A stretch of DNA of 64,000 nt from Imperialibacter sp. EC-SDR9. GTDB lineage: Bacteria; Bacteroidota; Bacteroidia; Cytophagales; Cyclobacteriaceae. The position numbers and the translations under genes were made by a program. Every line of letters starts with the position of its first letter. The stretch's first letter is position 1. The stretch is from assembly GCF_902498805.1 (NCBI RefSeq), contig NZ_LR701578.1, positions 124,001-188,000 on the forward strand, in the 5' to 3' direction. The notes under the pieces were generated by a model that did no database searches, was not told the DNA's origin, and saw nothing but the letters and a program-made list of their open reading frames with translations. Below, one piece after another: positions 17,643 to 26,281 of this stretch.

Positions 17643-18602
17643 ATGGCAAACAAAAAAGTCTTTACATTTAAGATTGGAGAAAATTGGAAGGTAGTAGTAT
17701 TGGCAGTTTTAGCCGCTACTACCTTTTGGTTTTTTAACTCCCTCAACAAAAACTACGAGGCCAGGCTTAGCTACCCTATTGCCTTCGATTTTCCACGTGA
17801 TAGTGTCGTAATTGTTAAGCCACTTCCGGATGAAGTGCGTATTGACGTGGCCAGCGGGGGCTGGAACCTCTTGCGCAAAACTTTTTGGTTCAACGTTGAC
17901 CCGTTGGTTATTCAACTCGACAACCCCACCGAGATAAAGTTTCTCACCAGAAACTCCCTCTACGACATCATAAAAGACCAGCTGACTGACATTGACCTGA
18001 ACAGGGTGGTGACGGACACACTTTTTATTTCAGTCGAGCCCAAAATTCAGAAAATGGTGATGGCCGTGGTGGATAGCCTGACCATTCCACTCGCAACAAA
18101 CTACAGACTTACCAGCCCAATTACTTACGAACCAGACAGCGTGCGGATAGAGGGCCCGTCAAGCCTTATGAACCGCTTTCCGTCCACCTGGCTGCTGGAG
18201 TTTGATCGCAGCGATATCGCTGGTGATTTCGAGCGCTCGCTGGCCGTGCCCCTGACTGACAATCGACTGATGAGTTCGACTCCCAAGTCAGTCACTGTGA
18301 AGTTCAGAGCCGAAGAATTCATAAGAGACTCCCTGCTGGTAGAAATTCAGCCCGTTAACTTCCCAAACAGATACCGGGGCAAAGTGCCTTACCTGGCTGA
18401 TACAGTCACCTACGTCTTCTACACGATCAAAGGTGATCTCGCCAGCCAGGTTAGCGACTCAGCATTTTCGATTGCTGCCGATTTCAAAATGTACAACAGC
18501 GAAGACTCCACCATTACGCCTGTTGTCCTGTTCAGGCCGACGGAAGTGCTCGAACTTCAGCTACTCCCTGAAAAACTTAAGGTCGGTCATGCCAACCAGT
18601 AA
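17643..18602 (+). CDS. CdaR/YbbR-domain membrane protein
   Basis: About 319 residues from the ATG at 17643. An in-frame TTG at 17631 sits 9 bp after an AAGGA and is an alternative start. One N-terminal transmembrane helix (about residues 17-37) is followed by a large extracytoplasmic region with YbbR-type repeats (SYPIAFDFPRDSVVI; later PVNFPNRYRGKVPY). In Firmicutes YbbR/CdaR proteins regulate the diadenylate cyclase CdaA; in Bacteroidota the homologue commonly precedes coaE, and its role is not settled. The 3' end overlaps coaE by 14 bp, indicating translational coupling. Confidence 0.85.
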   Translation: MANKKVFTFKIGENWKVVVLAVLAATTFWFFNSLNKNYEARLSYPIAFDFPRDSVVIVKPLPDEVRIDVASGGWNLLRKTFWFNVDPLVIQLDNPTEIKFLTRNSLYDIIKDQLTDIDLNRVVTDTLFISVEPKIQKMVMAVVDSLTIPLATNYRLTSPITYEPDSVRIEGPSSLMNRFPSTWLLEFDRSDIAGDFERSLAVPLTDNRLMSSTPKSVTVKFRAEEFIRDSLLVEIQPVNFPNRYRGKVPYLADTVTYVFYTIKGDLASQVSDSAFSIAADFKMYNSEDSTITPVVLFRPTEVLELQLLPEKLKVGHANQ

Positions 18603-19221
18603 ACCCCTGCTTGTTGGCGTCACCGGCGGCATTGGCTCCGGCAAATCAACAGTCTGCAAAATATTCGAGGTGCTTAGTGTGCCCGTCTATAACTCCGACA
18701 ACAGAGCCAAGGCGCTAATGGTAGAAGACAAAGAGCTTGTGGAGGAAATAAAGGCGGCTTTCGGAGAAGAGGCTTACCTTGACAATAAAAACCTCAATAG
18801 GAACTTTTTGGCAAAAGAAGTCTTCTCAAATCCTTCCAAATTGGAAACACTCAATAGCCTGGTGCATCCCGCTGTCGGGCGGGATTTTGCTTCCTGGGTA
18901 GCCGTTCAAAGTAATCAGCCCTACGTCATCAAAGAAGCGGCATTGCTGTTTGAAACGGGTTCACACAACTCGCTGGATAGTGTTGTGCTTGTCACGGCGC
19001 CAGAAGAAGTCAGAGTCAGTAGGGTACTGGCACGGGATCCCCAGCGCAGCGAAAAGCAGGTGAGGGATATCATCGGGAATCAGCTTAAAGACGAGGAGAA
19101 GAAAAAGCTGGCCGACTATGTGCTCAACAATAACGAGCAGGAACTTTTGGTGCCTGAGGTAGTGGCACTGCACGAAACGCTACTGACCAATGCTGCTAAA
19201 ATAGCTGCAAAGGAAGTTTGA
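18589..19221 (+). CDS. coaE: Dephospho-CoA kinase
   Basis: 210 residues from the ATG at 18589, chosen because the P-loop GVTGGIGSGKST must be near the N terminus; the longer open frame upstream overlaps the CdaR-like gene. It phosphorylates dephospho-CoA at the ribose 3'-OH, the last step of CoA synthesis. Other family features are the HPAVGRDF region, the KEAALLFETGS motif and the R-x-x-x-R in VRVSRVLARDPQRSE. Length matches the family. Its 3' end overlaps the convergent small gene by 26 bp. Confidence 0.95.
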   Translation: MPTSKPLLVGVTGGIGSGKSTVCKIFEVLSVPVYNSDNRAKALMVEDKELVEEIKAAFGEEAYLDNKNLNRNFLAKEVFSNPSKLETLNSLVHPAVGRDFASWVAVQSNQPYVIKEAALLFETGSHNSLDSVVLVTAPEEVRVSRVLARDPQRSEKQVRDIIGNQLKDEEKKKLADYVLNNNEQELLVPEVVALHETLLTNAAKIAAKEV

Positions 19222-19510
19222 TCTGGTCAGCATAAAACTTTATTCTGGTGCTTTTGTCGTCGAAGGGTTCAATCTTATCGATCCTGTCATACTTGTGGTT
19301 GTAGAAAACCTCGAAAAGCTGCGAACCCAGTTGATAAAGGTTCACTTTGTGTCCATAGTACCTGATCGCAAACAGGAATTCTCCCTCAACATACAACTTG
19401 TTGATTTTTTGATTGAGTGACAGTTGATCGAAGCTTTTCAAACCAGTTATTCGATTTACAGATGCCTGAATATCACAAAAAATCGGGTAAAGTGAAATGG
19501 ACTTCGCCAA
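19196..19510 (-). CDS. Small conserved-looking protein of unknown function
   Basis: The open frame extends to an ATG at 19564, but that would place the start inside the terminator hairpin of the upstream gene. A TTG at 19510 just after the terminator gives a 104-residue protein beginning with AKSISLYPIFCDIQ. It is rich in Lys, Phe, Tyr and Asp, with a C-terminal beta-like part (KVNLYQLGSQLFEVFYNHKYDRIDKIEPF). No signal peptide or membrane segment is seen and I recognise no family. The coding bias looks real, and the convergent overlap with coaE is short (26 bp). The start is uncertain. Confidence 0.6.
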   Translation of the reverse strand: MAKSISLYPIFCDIQASVNRITGLKSFDQLSLNQKINKLYVEGEFLFAIRYYGHKVNLYQLGSQLFEVFYNHKYDRIDKIEPFDDKSTRIKFYADQIKLPLQLF

Positions 19511-19540
19511 ATAAAAAAACACCAGAGCGATACCCCGGTG
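19511..19540 (-). terminator. Intrinsic terminator of the T9SS-tailed protein gene
   Basis: An 8-bp stem (CACCGGGG with CTCTGGTG on the minus strand, two G-U pairs) with a 5-nt loop is followed by seven T residues. It begins 28 bp after the stop of the gene ending at 19568. Confidence 0.75.
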
Positions 19541-19567
19541 CCTTTCTCTGAAACATACGTGCAATTA

Positions 19568-20524
19568 TTAATTGATCATTATTTTCCTAACAAGCCTACT
19601 TTTTCCCTGCACTACCTGAAGCAGATAAATGCCCGCTGGCTGGTCAGTCAGGTTAAACTCCTTTGAGTACCTGCCATCGAAAGTCTTAATTTCCTCTTCG
19701 TAAATAGTTTTCCCGCTTAGATCCACAATAGACACCTGCAACGGATCAGTTGACCTGAGTGACATCTTTAATGTGAAATGGCCATGACTCGGATTAGGGT
19801 AATAGGTCAGATCCAGCGGCTCGAGCTTTTCCATTTTTTTGGACGAGAGATGATCAAGCGAAGCTTCGTTGCCCTCTATTTTTGAAATAGTTATTTTTTT
19901 TCGCAGCACTATAGTCGACCCATGCTTGTCGCCGTCTTCACTAGTCCATTCGAAGAAGTAACCATTGTCACCACCCATTTCGAGCCGCTGTCCGAACACT
20001 TCCCTCAACGAGTCGATATCAAATGGGGCTAACTTCGTACTGAAGAGGCTATCCATCCCTCCAAACACCCAAACTGCATCTTCAGAGTCTTTAGGGGCTC
20101 TAAAAACATATGATTGCGCTTCATCCGTCCCATTGAACCGAAACGTTCCCGAGCCATCGAAAAAGAAAGACTTTAATGAGTCGGAGTCCGAGAGAATATG
20201 TATTCGCTCTTTCACACCCGGAGACTGGTCCAGAATGATGGTATGCAAGCCTTCTTCTTTACCATTACCGTAAAATTGCACATCCAGCTTATTCTCATCC
20301 AGAAAAGCCTTGAGCTCGTCGTCAGCCAGCATCTCCTCTATGGTCTTATATTCCTTCTTGAAAGTTTTGGTGCTTCCGTCTTCATCAGTCCGCAACTCCA
20401 CATGGATGCTTTTGTCTTTTGACTGTTGAATAGTGGTTTGCTTTTGGGCCAAAGCGCCACCAGCCAACAATACGAAGACCGGGAGCAAAAGCCTTATTCT
20501 TTTTGTTAATGTCATAGTTTTCAT
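19568..20524 (-). CDS. Secreted protein with T9SS type A sorting domain
   Basis: The 318-residue protein has a signal peptide (about residues 1-26, ending GGALAQ), a middle region of about 200 residues with no domain that I recognise, and a C-terminal T9SS sorting domain (about 240-318: LTYYPNPSHGHFTLKM, VSIVDLSGKTIYEE, PAGIYLLQVVQG). It should be exported through the type IX system. It is divergent from an OmpR-type two-component operon; the 122-bp shared region has four phased GTTAA repeats, so it is a good candidate target of that system. The middle region contains several DGSGTF- and EDGDKH-type stretches that could bind cations, a weak hint only. Confidence 0.85.
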   Translation of the reverse strand: MKTMTLTKRIRLLLPVFVLLAGGALAQKQTTIQQSKDKSIHVELRTDEDGSTKTFKKEYKTIEEMLADDELKAFLDENKLDVQFYGNGKEEGLHTIILDQSPGVKERIHILSDSDSLKSFFFDGSGTFRFNGTDEAQSYVFRAPKDSEDAVWVFGGMDSLFSTKLAPFDIDSLREVFGQRLEMGGDNGYFFEWTSEDGDKHGSTIVLRKKITISKIEGNEASLDHLSSKKMEKLEPLDLTYYPNPSHGHFTLKMSLRSTDPLQVSIVDLSGKTIYEEEIKTFDGRYSKEFNLTDQPAGIYLLQVVQGKSRLVRKIMIN

Positions 20525-20571
20525 AGTTCGTAGTGTTTAACCAAATGTACTCCGATGAGCAAAGCGGGGAT

Positions 20572-20642
20572 GTTAAAGCATGGTTAATTGTTGTTAAAAA
20601 AGGTTAAAAGCGAACCAGTTAGGTATCTTGAGCGTAAATTTG
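20572..20642 (+). promoter_or_regulatory. Four phased GTTAA repeats and -7 box upstream of the OmpR-type two-component operon
   Basis: GTTAA begins at 20572, 20583, 20593 and 20603 (spacing 11, 10, 10), then TAAATTTG at 20635-20642, a full match to TAnnTTTG, and ATG at 20647. The repeats face the direction of the kinase gene. The form fits a binding site of the OmpR-family regulator encoded by this operon. No TTG lies at the -33 position, suggesting an activator-dependent promoter. Confidence 0.5.
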
Positions 20643-20646
20643 GAGC

Positions 20647-22278
20647 ATGAGTAAGAACACCCTTCGTTGGATCATAGCGCTAATGAGCGTAGCCCTTATG
20701 GGGCTGGTGGCCTTCCAGCTTTACTGGATTGATGCTGTGATTGAGGTGAACCAGGAGCGCTTCCGAAAGGATGTACAAACAGCCCTGACCAACGCCGTGG
20801 ATAAGCTGGAAAGGCAAGAGGCCATGCTCGTGGCTTTCGACAATTTCAATTCCAATATCAAGTTCAGAAGTGTCACGCCCATGGCCCCGGGCAATGTCAG
20901 GTATATTGAGAGTACCTATAAAAAATGGGAGGTGAAGAGTGGAGAAGAACCGGTTGAAGCTTCTCAAAAGGTAAAAAAGCTCCCTTATAGTGTGCAGTAC
21001 CAATTCGAATCAAATGAAGGCGATAATATCTATGTCGTTCAGGATACGTCCGTTCTTGTAGTGCCATCATCACCCGGCGACGGATTCAGTGGCTTCACAT
21101 TTACTTCAGAAATAGGAGATTCCACGCATTTTGCCGTAGGGCAGTACAAGAAAACAATACAAAAGGCGGCACAAAAAACTGAAATGATCCAGGTGGCGCT
21201 GCACGAGCTGCTTTTTGAGAAGCCCACCATCTCCAACAGGATTGACCCTCACCAGCTTGATTCTCTGCTGGCATCGGAACTTGAAAATAAGGGCATTAAC
21301 ACTGAGTACGACTACAGTATTGTTGATGAGGAGTCAGGCAAGATTGTTTTGGCCTCTACCAACTATCAACCAAAAACAAGGCGGCACACGGAATTCAGGG
21401 CCAGTCTGTTCCCCAACGACTTGCTGGGTGAGGGCAGCACTCTTTTGATAAGCTTCCCCAATCAAAAATCTTTTTTGCTTCAGAAGATTTGGACCAGCAT
21501 GGCCTCCTCAGCCGTGCTTTTGGTCACCATCATCTTTTGCTTTGGCTATGCCGTGCAAACCATCATCAAGCAAAAGAAAATATCGGAAATAAAAAACGAC
21601 TTCATAAACAACATGACCCATGAGTTCAAAACACCGATCTCTACGGTCGCCCTGGCTTGCGAAGCGCTACAGGATGAGCAGGTGGCCGTTCAGCCAACCT
21701 TTCAAAAACGTTACCTGAAAATTATTTCTGAAGAGAATAAACGCCTCGGGCTCCAGGTAGAAAAGGTGCTCCAAATGGCCGCCCTCGACAGAAAGGATTT
21801 TAAACTCAAACTGGAGAGTGTAGACATCAATGACCTGATCGAAAAGGCCATTGACAATGTGGCGCTTCAGGTGCAAAAACGAAACGGGACAATCGCCACC
21901 GAGATGAAGGCCAATCCGGCCAAAATACTCGGGGATCAAATGCACTTAACTAATATCATACACAACCTGCTCGACAACGCCAATAAGTATTCGCCCGAAG
22001 ATCCAGAAATTCTGGTCAAAACTTCTAATAGCAAAAATGGGATTGTCATCACGGTGGAAGACCATGGGCTGGGGATGAGCAAGGAGTCTGCTCAGAAGAT
22101 ATTCGACAGGTTTTATCGGGTGCCTACAGGCAACCTGCACGATGTTAAAGGCTTTGGCCTCGGGCTTGCCTACGTAAAAACCATGGTAGAGGCGCATGGA
22201 GGCACAATCGAAGTAAAAAGTGAACTCAAAAAAGGAAGTACATTCGAAATACATCTACCCTATGGAAATGAAGCCTAA
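20647..22278 (+). CDS. Membrane sensor histidine kinase (HisKA type)
   Basis: 543 residues. Transmembrane helices at about residues 8-28 and 280-303 flank a periplasmic sensor region of about 250 residues. The HisKA domain has NNMTHEFKTPISTVA with the phosphoacceptor His near residue 325; the HATPase domain has IIHNLLDNANKYS, VEDHGLGMSKES and GFGLGLAYVKTMVEAHGG. It should phosphorylate the OmpR-type regulator that overlaps its 3' end by 17 bp. The sensor region is unlike any domain I know. The operon is divergent from a T9SS-tailed secreted protein, which points to an envelope signal. Confidence 0.92.
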   Translation: MSKNTLRWIIALMSVALMGLVAFQLYWIDAVIEVNQERFRKDVQTALTNAVDKLERQEAMLVAFDNFNSNIKFRSVTPMAPGNVRYIESTYKKWEVKSGEEPVEASQKVKKLPYSVQYQFESNEGDNIYVVQDTSVLVVPSSPGDGFSGFTFTSEIGDSTHFAVGQYKKTIQKAAQKTEMIQVALHELLFEKPTISNRIDPHQLDSLLASELENKGINTEYDYSIVDEESGKIVLASTNYQPKTRRHTEFRASLFPNDLLGEGSTLLISFPNQKSFLLQKIWTSMASSAVLLVTIIFCFGYAVQTIIKQKKISEIKNDFINNMTHEFKTPISTVALACEALQDEQVAVQPTFQKRYLKIISEENKRLGLQVEKVLQMAALDRKDFKLKLESVDINDLIEKAIDNVALQVQKRNGTIATEMKANPAKILGDQMHLTNIIHNLLDNANKYSPEDPEILVKTSNSKNGIVITVEDHGLGMSKESAQKIFDRFYRVPTGNLHDVKGFGLGLAYVKTMVEAHGGTIEVKSELKKGSTFEIHLPYGNEA

Positions 22279-22960
22279 ATTATTAATCGTTGAAGATGAT
22301 CCGAATTTGGGCCAGATCTTACGGGAATATCTGGAAGTAAAAGGCTACGAACCAACTCTCTGTACTGACGGAGAAGCTGGATTTACCACCTTTGCCCGCA
22401 ATAGCTTCGATATGTGCATTCTTGATGTGATGATGCCTAAGAAGGATGGCTTCACCCTTGCCAGAGAAATACGAGAGAAAAGCAAAACCATTCCCATCAT
22501 CTTCCTCACGGCCAAATCGATGAAAGATGATACCATTGAAGGCCTGAAGATTGGTGCCGACGATTATTTAACCAAACCGTTTTCAATGGAAGAACTACTT
22601 CTTCGAATGAAGGCGATCTTTAGAAGGACTCATGTGCATGGTAATGGTGAGGAAGCGAATCTTCAGTTCGAAATTGGCAGCTTATATTTTGACGCCCACC
22701 TTAATTTGCTGAAAAGCCCCAGGCAAGAAATCAAGCTTACTTCAAAGGAAAATGCCCTTCTTCTTCTTTTCTGCCAAAACCTCAACAAAACGGTTGACAG
22801 GGCAGAGGCGCTCATGAAAATCTGGCACGATGACAGCTACTTTAACGCCAGAAGCATGGATGTATACATTGCCAAGCTCCGCAAATACCTGAAAGAAGAT
22901 GAACGCCTCAGAATTCTCACCGTGCACGGCCAGGGGTTTAAACTTGTGGAGCTCAAATAG
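22262..22960 (+). CDS. OmpR-family response regulator
   Basis: 232 residues from the ATG at 22262; the longer frame from 22220 only adds residues that overlap the kinase. The receiver domain (about 5-118) has EDDPNLG, the phosphoacceptor in CILDVMMPKKDG, FLTAKS and YLTKPFSMEEL. The winged-helix domain (about 130-231) has LTSKENALLLLFCQNLN and RSMDVYIAKLRKYL. It is translationally coupled to the kinase gene (17-bp overlap). Its likely binding site, by form and position, is the set of four GTTAA repeats at 20572-20607. Confidence 0.94.
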   Translation: MEMKPKLLIVEDDPNLGQILREYLEVKGYEPTLCTDGEAGFTTFARNSFDMCILDVMMPKKDGFTLAREIREKSKTIPIIFLTAKSMKDDTIEGLKIGADDYLTKPFSMEELLLRMKAIFRRTHVHGNGEEANLQFEIGSLYFDAHLNLLKSPRQEIKLTSKENALLLLFCQNLNKTVDRAEALMKIWHDDSYFNARSMDVYIAKLRKYLKEDERLRILTVHGQGFKLVELK

Positions 22961-23113
22961 ATTTTGTATTTTCTTATCAGATTAAAGCTTGGCCTTGCTG
23001 GACAAACATTTCTCGGGGCTTTGGTACCTAACCAAATTCTGGAAAATATAATCACAGGCGAGGGTCTCTACCGCTAAAGTTTACTATTTTCACGGGCTCA
23101 ACAATTTATATAT

Positions 23114-23845
23114 ATGATACAGCTTGTACCATCCATAACAGTGATGAAGGGAAAGTCAGTGCGCCTTACTAAAGGAGACTTTTCCAGTGAGACCATTTAT
23201 GATGAGCCTCCTTTGGATGTTGCAATGCAGTTTGAACAACATGGCATCGAAAGGGTGTACCTGGTGGATCTTGAGGGGTCAAAAAAGGGCAGTCCCGTTA
23301 ACTACCATGTGCTGGAGGCTATGGCCGGACACACCAAGCTTAAAATTAACTACGCAGGTGGTGTTCACACCGATGGCGATATTTTGAAGCTTATTGAGTT
23401 TGGTGCAGACAGTATTACTTCCGCCACCATGGCCGTTTATAAGCCGGAGCTTTTCACGTCATGGCTGATGTCCTACGGCAGAAATAAGATTGCGCTTGGA
23501 GCCGACTCGCTCAATGGGCAGATTCGGGTAGGTGGCTGGCTGAAAGATACCAGTATAGACCTGTTTGAGCATATTGACTTCTTTTACCAGAACGGCCTCA
23601 AATACCTTAAAACTACCGATATCTCAAGAGATGGGGTGCTTGAGGGCCCGTCTTTCGAACTGTTTGAACAGCTGGTAGCCCGCTTTCCCAACCTCCACAT
23701 ATTTGCCAGCGGCGGCGTTCGCAATGTTGATGACATCAAGCGCCTGGCCGACATCGGTGTTTATGGTGTCATATTCGGGAAAGCCTACTATGAAGGCAAA
23801 ATCACACTAAAAGACATTGAAAGCCTGGTGGTAAAGAGTGTCTGA
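23114..23845 (+). CDS. HisA-like TIM-barrel protein with altered first catalytic position
   Basis: The 243-residue protein is a HisA/HisF-type (beta/alpha)8 barrel. HisA converts ProFAR to PRFAR in histidine synthesis. Conserved family parts are GKSVRLTKGDF, YLVDLEGSKKG, the second catalytic Asp in IALGADSLNGQI, TTDISRDGVLEGPS and FASGGVRNVDDI and GVIFGKAYYEG. The first catalytic Asp, normally in PA(I/L)DL, is replaced: here the segment reads LVPSITV, with Thr at the Asp position. No other histidine gene is nearby. It may be a divergent but active isomerase or a paralogue with another role. The start is set by the family N terminus. Confidence 0.8.
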   Translation: MIQLVPSITVMKGKSVRLTKGDFSSETIYDEPPLDVAMQFEQHGIERVYLVDLEGSKKGSPVNYHVLEAMAGHTKLKINYAGGVHTDGDILKLIEFGADSITSATMAVYKPELFTSWLMSYGRNKIALGADSLNGQIRVGGWLKDTSIDLFEHIDFFYQNGLKYLKTTDISRDGVLEGPSFELFEQLVARFPNLHIFASGGVRNVDDIKRLADIGVYGVIFGKAYYEGKITLKDIESLVVKSV

Positions 23846-23890
23846 AAAACTACCAGGCTTTACCATTCAAAGAATAGTGAATTTCTTTTT

Positions 23891-23905
23891 TGCAACACTG
23901 TTGCA
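23891..23905. promoter_or_regulatory. Perfect 7-1-7 palindrome at the TonB receptor promoter (Fur/Zur-type operator candidate)
   Basis: TGCAACACTGTTGCA is a perfect inverted repeat of 7 bp around one base. The 7-1-7 form is typical of Fur-superfamily operators. It overlaps the TTG of the promoter's -33 element (23901-23903), so a bound repressor would block the promoter. Confidence 0.5.
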
Positions 23906-23931
23906 TTTAGAATTCCCTAGCCCTACTTTTG
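23901..23931 (+). promoter_or_regulatory. Bacteroidota-type promoter of the TonB-dependent receptor operon
   Basis: TTG (23901-23903), 20 bp, then TACTTTTG (23924-23931), fitting the TTG-N19/20-TAnnTTTG consensus. Transcription should begin near 23936-23938, which favours the TTG start codon at 23959 for the receptor. Confidence 0.6.
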
Positions 23932-23958
23932 TTCTTTACAGAAGTTGATTCAACTGGC

Positions 23959-26274
23959 TTGAGCAAGAAAATATTAGCGTTTACATGTGTGTTGTTTATG
24001 GCAAAGGCGAGTGGCACTTTAGCCCAGGCCCAGCCCTGTAACCTAACTTTTCAGGGCACGGTCATCGACATGTCAACCAAAGAGGCGCTGCCCATAGCTG
24101 CTATTTGGTTAGTAGGCCCTGAAAAAGGAACTACTACTGACGAAAAGGGACGGTTCAATATAAAAGGGCTCTGCGCAGGCACCTTCACCGCCGACATTCA
24201 TTACCTGGGCTATAAGGAAAAACACCTGACCATTACGCTTCCGCTACAAAACGAACTTTTCGTGTTGATGGAAGAAGATGAAGTATTGATAGACGAGGTA
24301 ACCGTGCAGGGTGAAGTTATTTCGCCTGACAAAACACAATCAGAAGTAACGCTATCAGAAACCCAGTTGGCCAGAGCCAGCGGAAAGTCCCTTGGAGAAA
24401 GCTTGCAGGAGCTGCCCGGAGTCTCAAGTCTCAAAACAGGCCCAACCATTTCCAAGCCAATCATTAACGGGCTTCACAGCAACAGAATCCTCATCCTTAA
24501 CAATGGCCTTCGGCAGGAAGGTCAACAATGGGGAACTGAGCACGCTCCCGAAATAGACCCAATGACGGCCACGCAAATTTCGGTGGTGAAAGGTGCCGCC
24601 GCCGTTCGTTACGGGCCGGAAGCTATTGGCGGTATTGTGGTGGTGGAACCACCGGCTTTGCCCTATGAGCACAAGCACCTCCATGGTAACGTTAGGCTGA
24701 TGGCTGCCGACAACGGGAGAATGGGGTCGGCATCGACAACCTTGCAGGGGGGGCTGGGCAAAGCTGAATCGGTGGCATGGAGGCTACAGGCGACCGGGCG
24801 TCGTGCCGGCGACTTCAAAGCACCCGACTACATGCTCACTAATACTGGTTTAAAAGAGGCAGATTTTTCTGGAGCCATTGGATACAAAAAGAACGACTGG
24901 TTGGCGGAGGTCTATTACAGCAAGTTTACCACTGAGCTTGGTATTTTACGAAGCGCTCACATTGGCAACCTAACCGACCTCCAGGCTGCCTTTGAAAGCG
25001 AAAGGCCACTTATTGTAGAAGACTTTTCCTACAAAATCGACAACCCTAGGCAAGAGATAAGTCACGATTTGGCAAAGGCAACTTTTGGGAAGAAAGGTCA
25101 CCTGGGTGATATCAAACTGGTGTACGGCTACCAAAGGAATATTCGCAAGGAATTTGACATCAGGCGTGGAGGAAGAGGAGAAACGCCTGCTTTACACATG
25201 GACCTGCTCACCCACTCAACCGACCTTATTTGGGAACAACGTACTTGGCAGAAGCTTAGAGGGCAAATGGGCGGAAGCTTTATTTACCAGGAAAACAGGA
25301 ACGTGCCTGGCACAGGAATCGAGCCGTTGATCCCCAACTATAACAGTGCCACCTCAGGCGTGTTTGTCATCGAAAGGTGGATGGAGGATCGCTGGGAGAT
25401 AGAGGCGGGGCTAAGGTTTGACAATAGAGCTTTTCAGGTATTTACCTTTGACGAGAACAACGAAGTAATACGACCCAAATACCATTTCAACAACTTCTCA
25501 GGATCAGTAGGCTTGGTGCTAAAGCCAGCAGATGGATGGAAGGTTACCTCCAACCTTGGCACAGCCTGGCGGCCGCCGAATGTAAGCGAACTCTACAGCC
25601 AGGGACTTCACCATGGAGCGGCCACCATAGAGGAAGGCAACACAGAACTTGACACTGAGCAGGCGTTAAAGTGGGTCAACCAGCTGCTGATTCGCAAAGG
25701 CATTTGGTCAGCCGAGGTGTCGATATATGCACAGAAAATTGACAACTACATCTATCTCCAGCCACAGCCGGAACCACGGCTGACTATCCGGGGAGCTTTT
25801 CCGGTATACTCTTACGTGCAAACCGATGCCTTTATGGCAGGGACAGATGTTTCTCTTTCGGCTCAATTGAGCAAGCAGTGGCTGTACAGCCTCAAGGGTT
25901 CACTTATCCGTGCGAAGGACGTCTCGAAGGACGACTTTTTGATATTTATGCCGGGAGACCGTGTCCAAAACAGTGTCACCTGGAGCTATCCATTCCAGTC
26001 TAAGAAGACATTTTTTGTTTCAGCCTCGCATAGCCTTGTGCGCAGACAAAACCGTTACCCAAGCGGGGTCGATTATGTAGATCCGCCGAAGGGATATCAG
26101 CTGTTTGGCCTCAACTTGGCCTACGGATCACAGCTGTTTGGCAATGACTACGAAATTTATCTTGAGGGCACCAACCTCCTCAATACTTCGTACAGAGAAT
26201 ACCTAAACCGGTTCAGGTACTATGCCGACGAACTGGGAAGAACGATCACTATAAGGTTTAACTATAAATTTTAA
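23959..26274 (+). CDS. TonB-dependent outer-membrane receptor, probably metal uptake
   Basis: About 771 residues from a TTG at 23959, chosen because it gives a proper signal peptide (SKKILAFTCVLFMAKASGTLAQA) and lies downstream of the predicted transcription start. Then come a carboxypeptidase-regulatory-like domain (about residues 30-110, GTVIDMSTKEALPIAAI), a TonB plug (about 130-235, with LQELPGVSSLKTGPTISKP and RYGPEAIGGIVVVE) and a 22-strand barrel ending in IRFNYKF. Short His-rich stretches (EHKHLHG in the plug end, LHHGAA in a loop) resemble zinc receptors of the ZnuD kind. The promoter carries a Fur/Zur-type palindrome and the next gene is a lipoprotein that is often paired with such receptors. 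Zinc is my best guess; the substrate is not proven by sequence. Confidence 0.85.
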   Translation: MSKKILAFTCVLFMAKASGTLAQAQPCNLTFQGTVIDMSTKEALPIAAIWLVGPEKGTTTDEKGRFNIKGLCAGTFTADIHYLGYKEKHLTITLPLQNELFVLMEEDEVLIDEVTVQGEVISPDKTQSEVTLSETQLARASGKSLGESLQELPGVSSLKTGPTISKPIINGLHSNRILILNNGLRQEGQQWGTEHAPEIDPMTATQISVVKGAAAVRYGPEAIGGIVVVEPPALPYEHKHLHGNVRLMAADNGRMGSASTTLQGGLGKAESVAWRLQATGRRAGDFKAPDYMLTNTGLKEADFSGAIGYKKNDWLAEVYYSKFTTELGILRSAHIGNLTDLQAAFESERPLIVEDFSYKIDNPRQEISHDLAKATFGKKGHLGDIKLVYGYQRNIRKEFDIRRGGRGETPALHMDLLTHSTDLIWEQRTWQKLRGQMGGSFIYQENRNVPGTGIEPLIPNYNSATSGVFVIERWMEDRWEIEAGLRFDNRAFQVFTFDENNEVIRPKYHFNNFSGSVGLVLKPADGWKVTSNLGTAWRPPNVSELYSQGLHHGAATIEEGNTELDTEQALKWVNQLLIRKGIWSAEVSIYAQKIDNYIYLQPQPEPRLTIRGAFPVYSYVQTDAFMAGTDVSLSAQLSKQWLYSLKGSLIRAKDVSKDDFLIFMPGDRVQNSVTWSYPFQSKKTFFVSASHSLVRRQNRYPSGVDYVDPPKGYQLFGLNLAYGSQLFGNDYEIYLEGTNLLNTSYREYLNRFRYYADELGRTITIRFNYKF

Positions 26275-26281
26275 TTTAACA

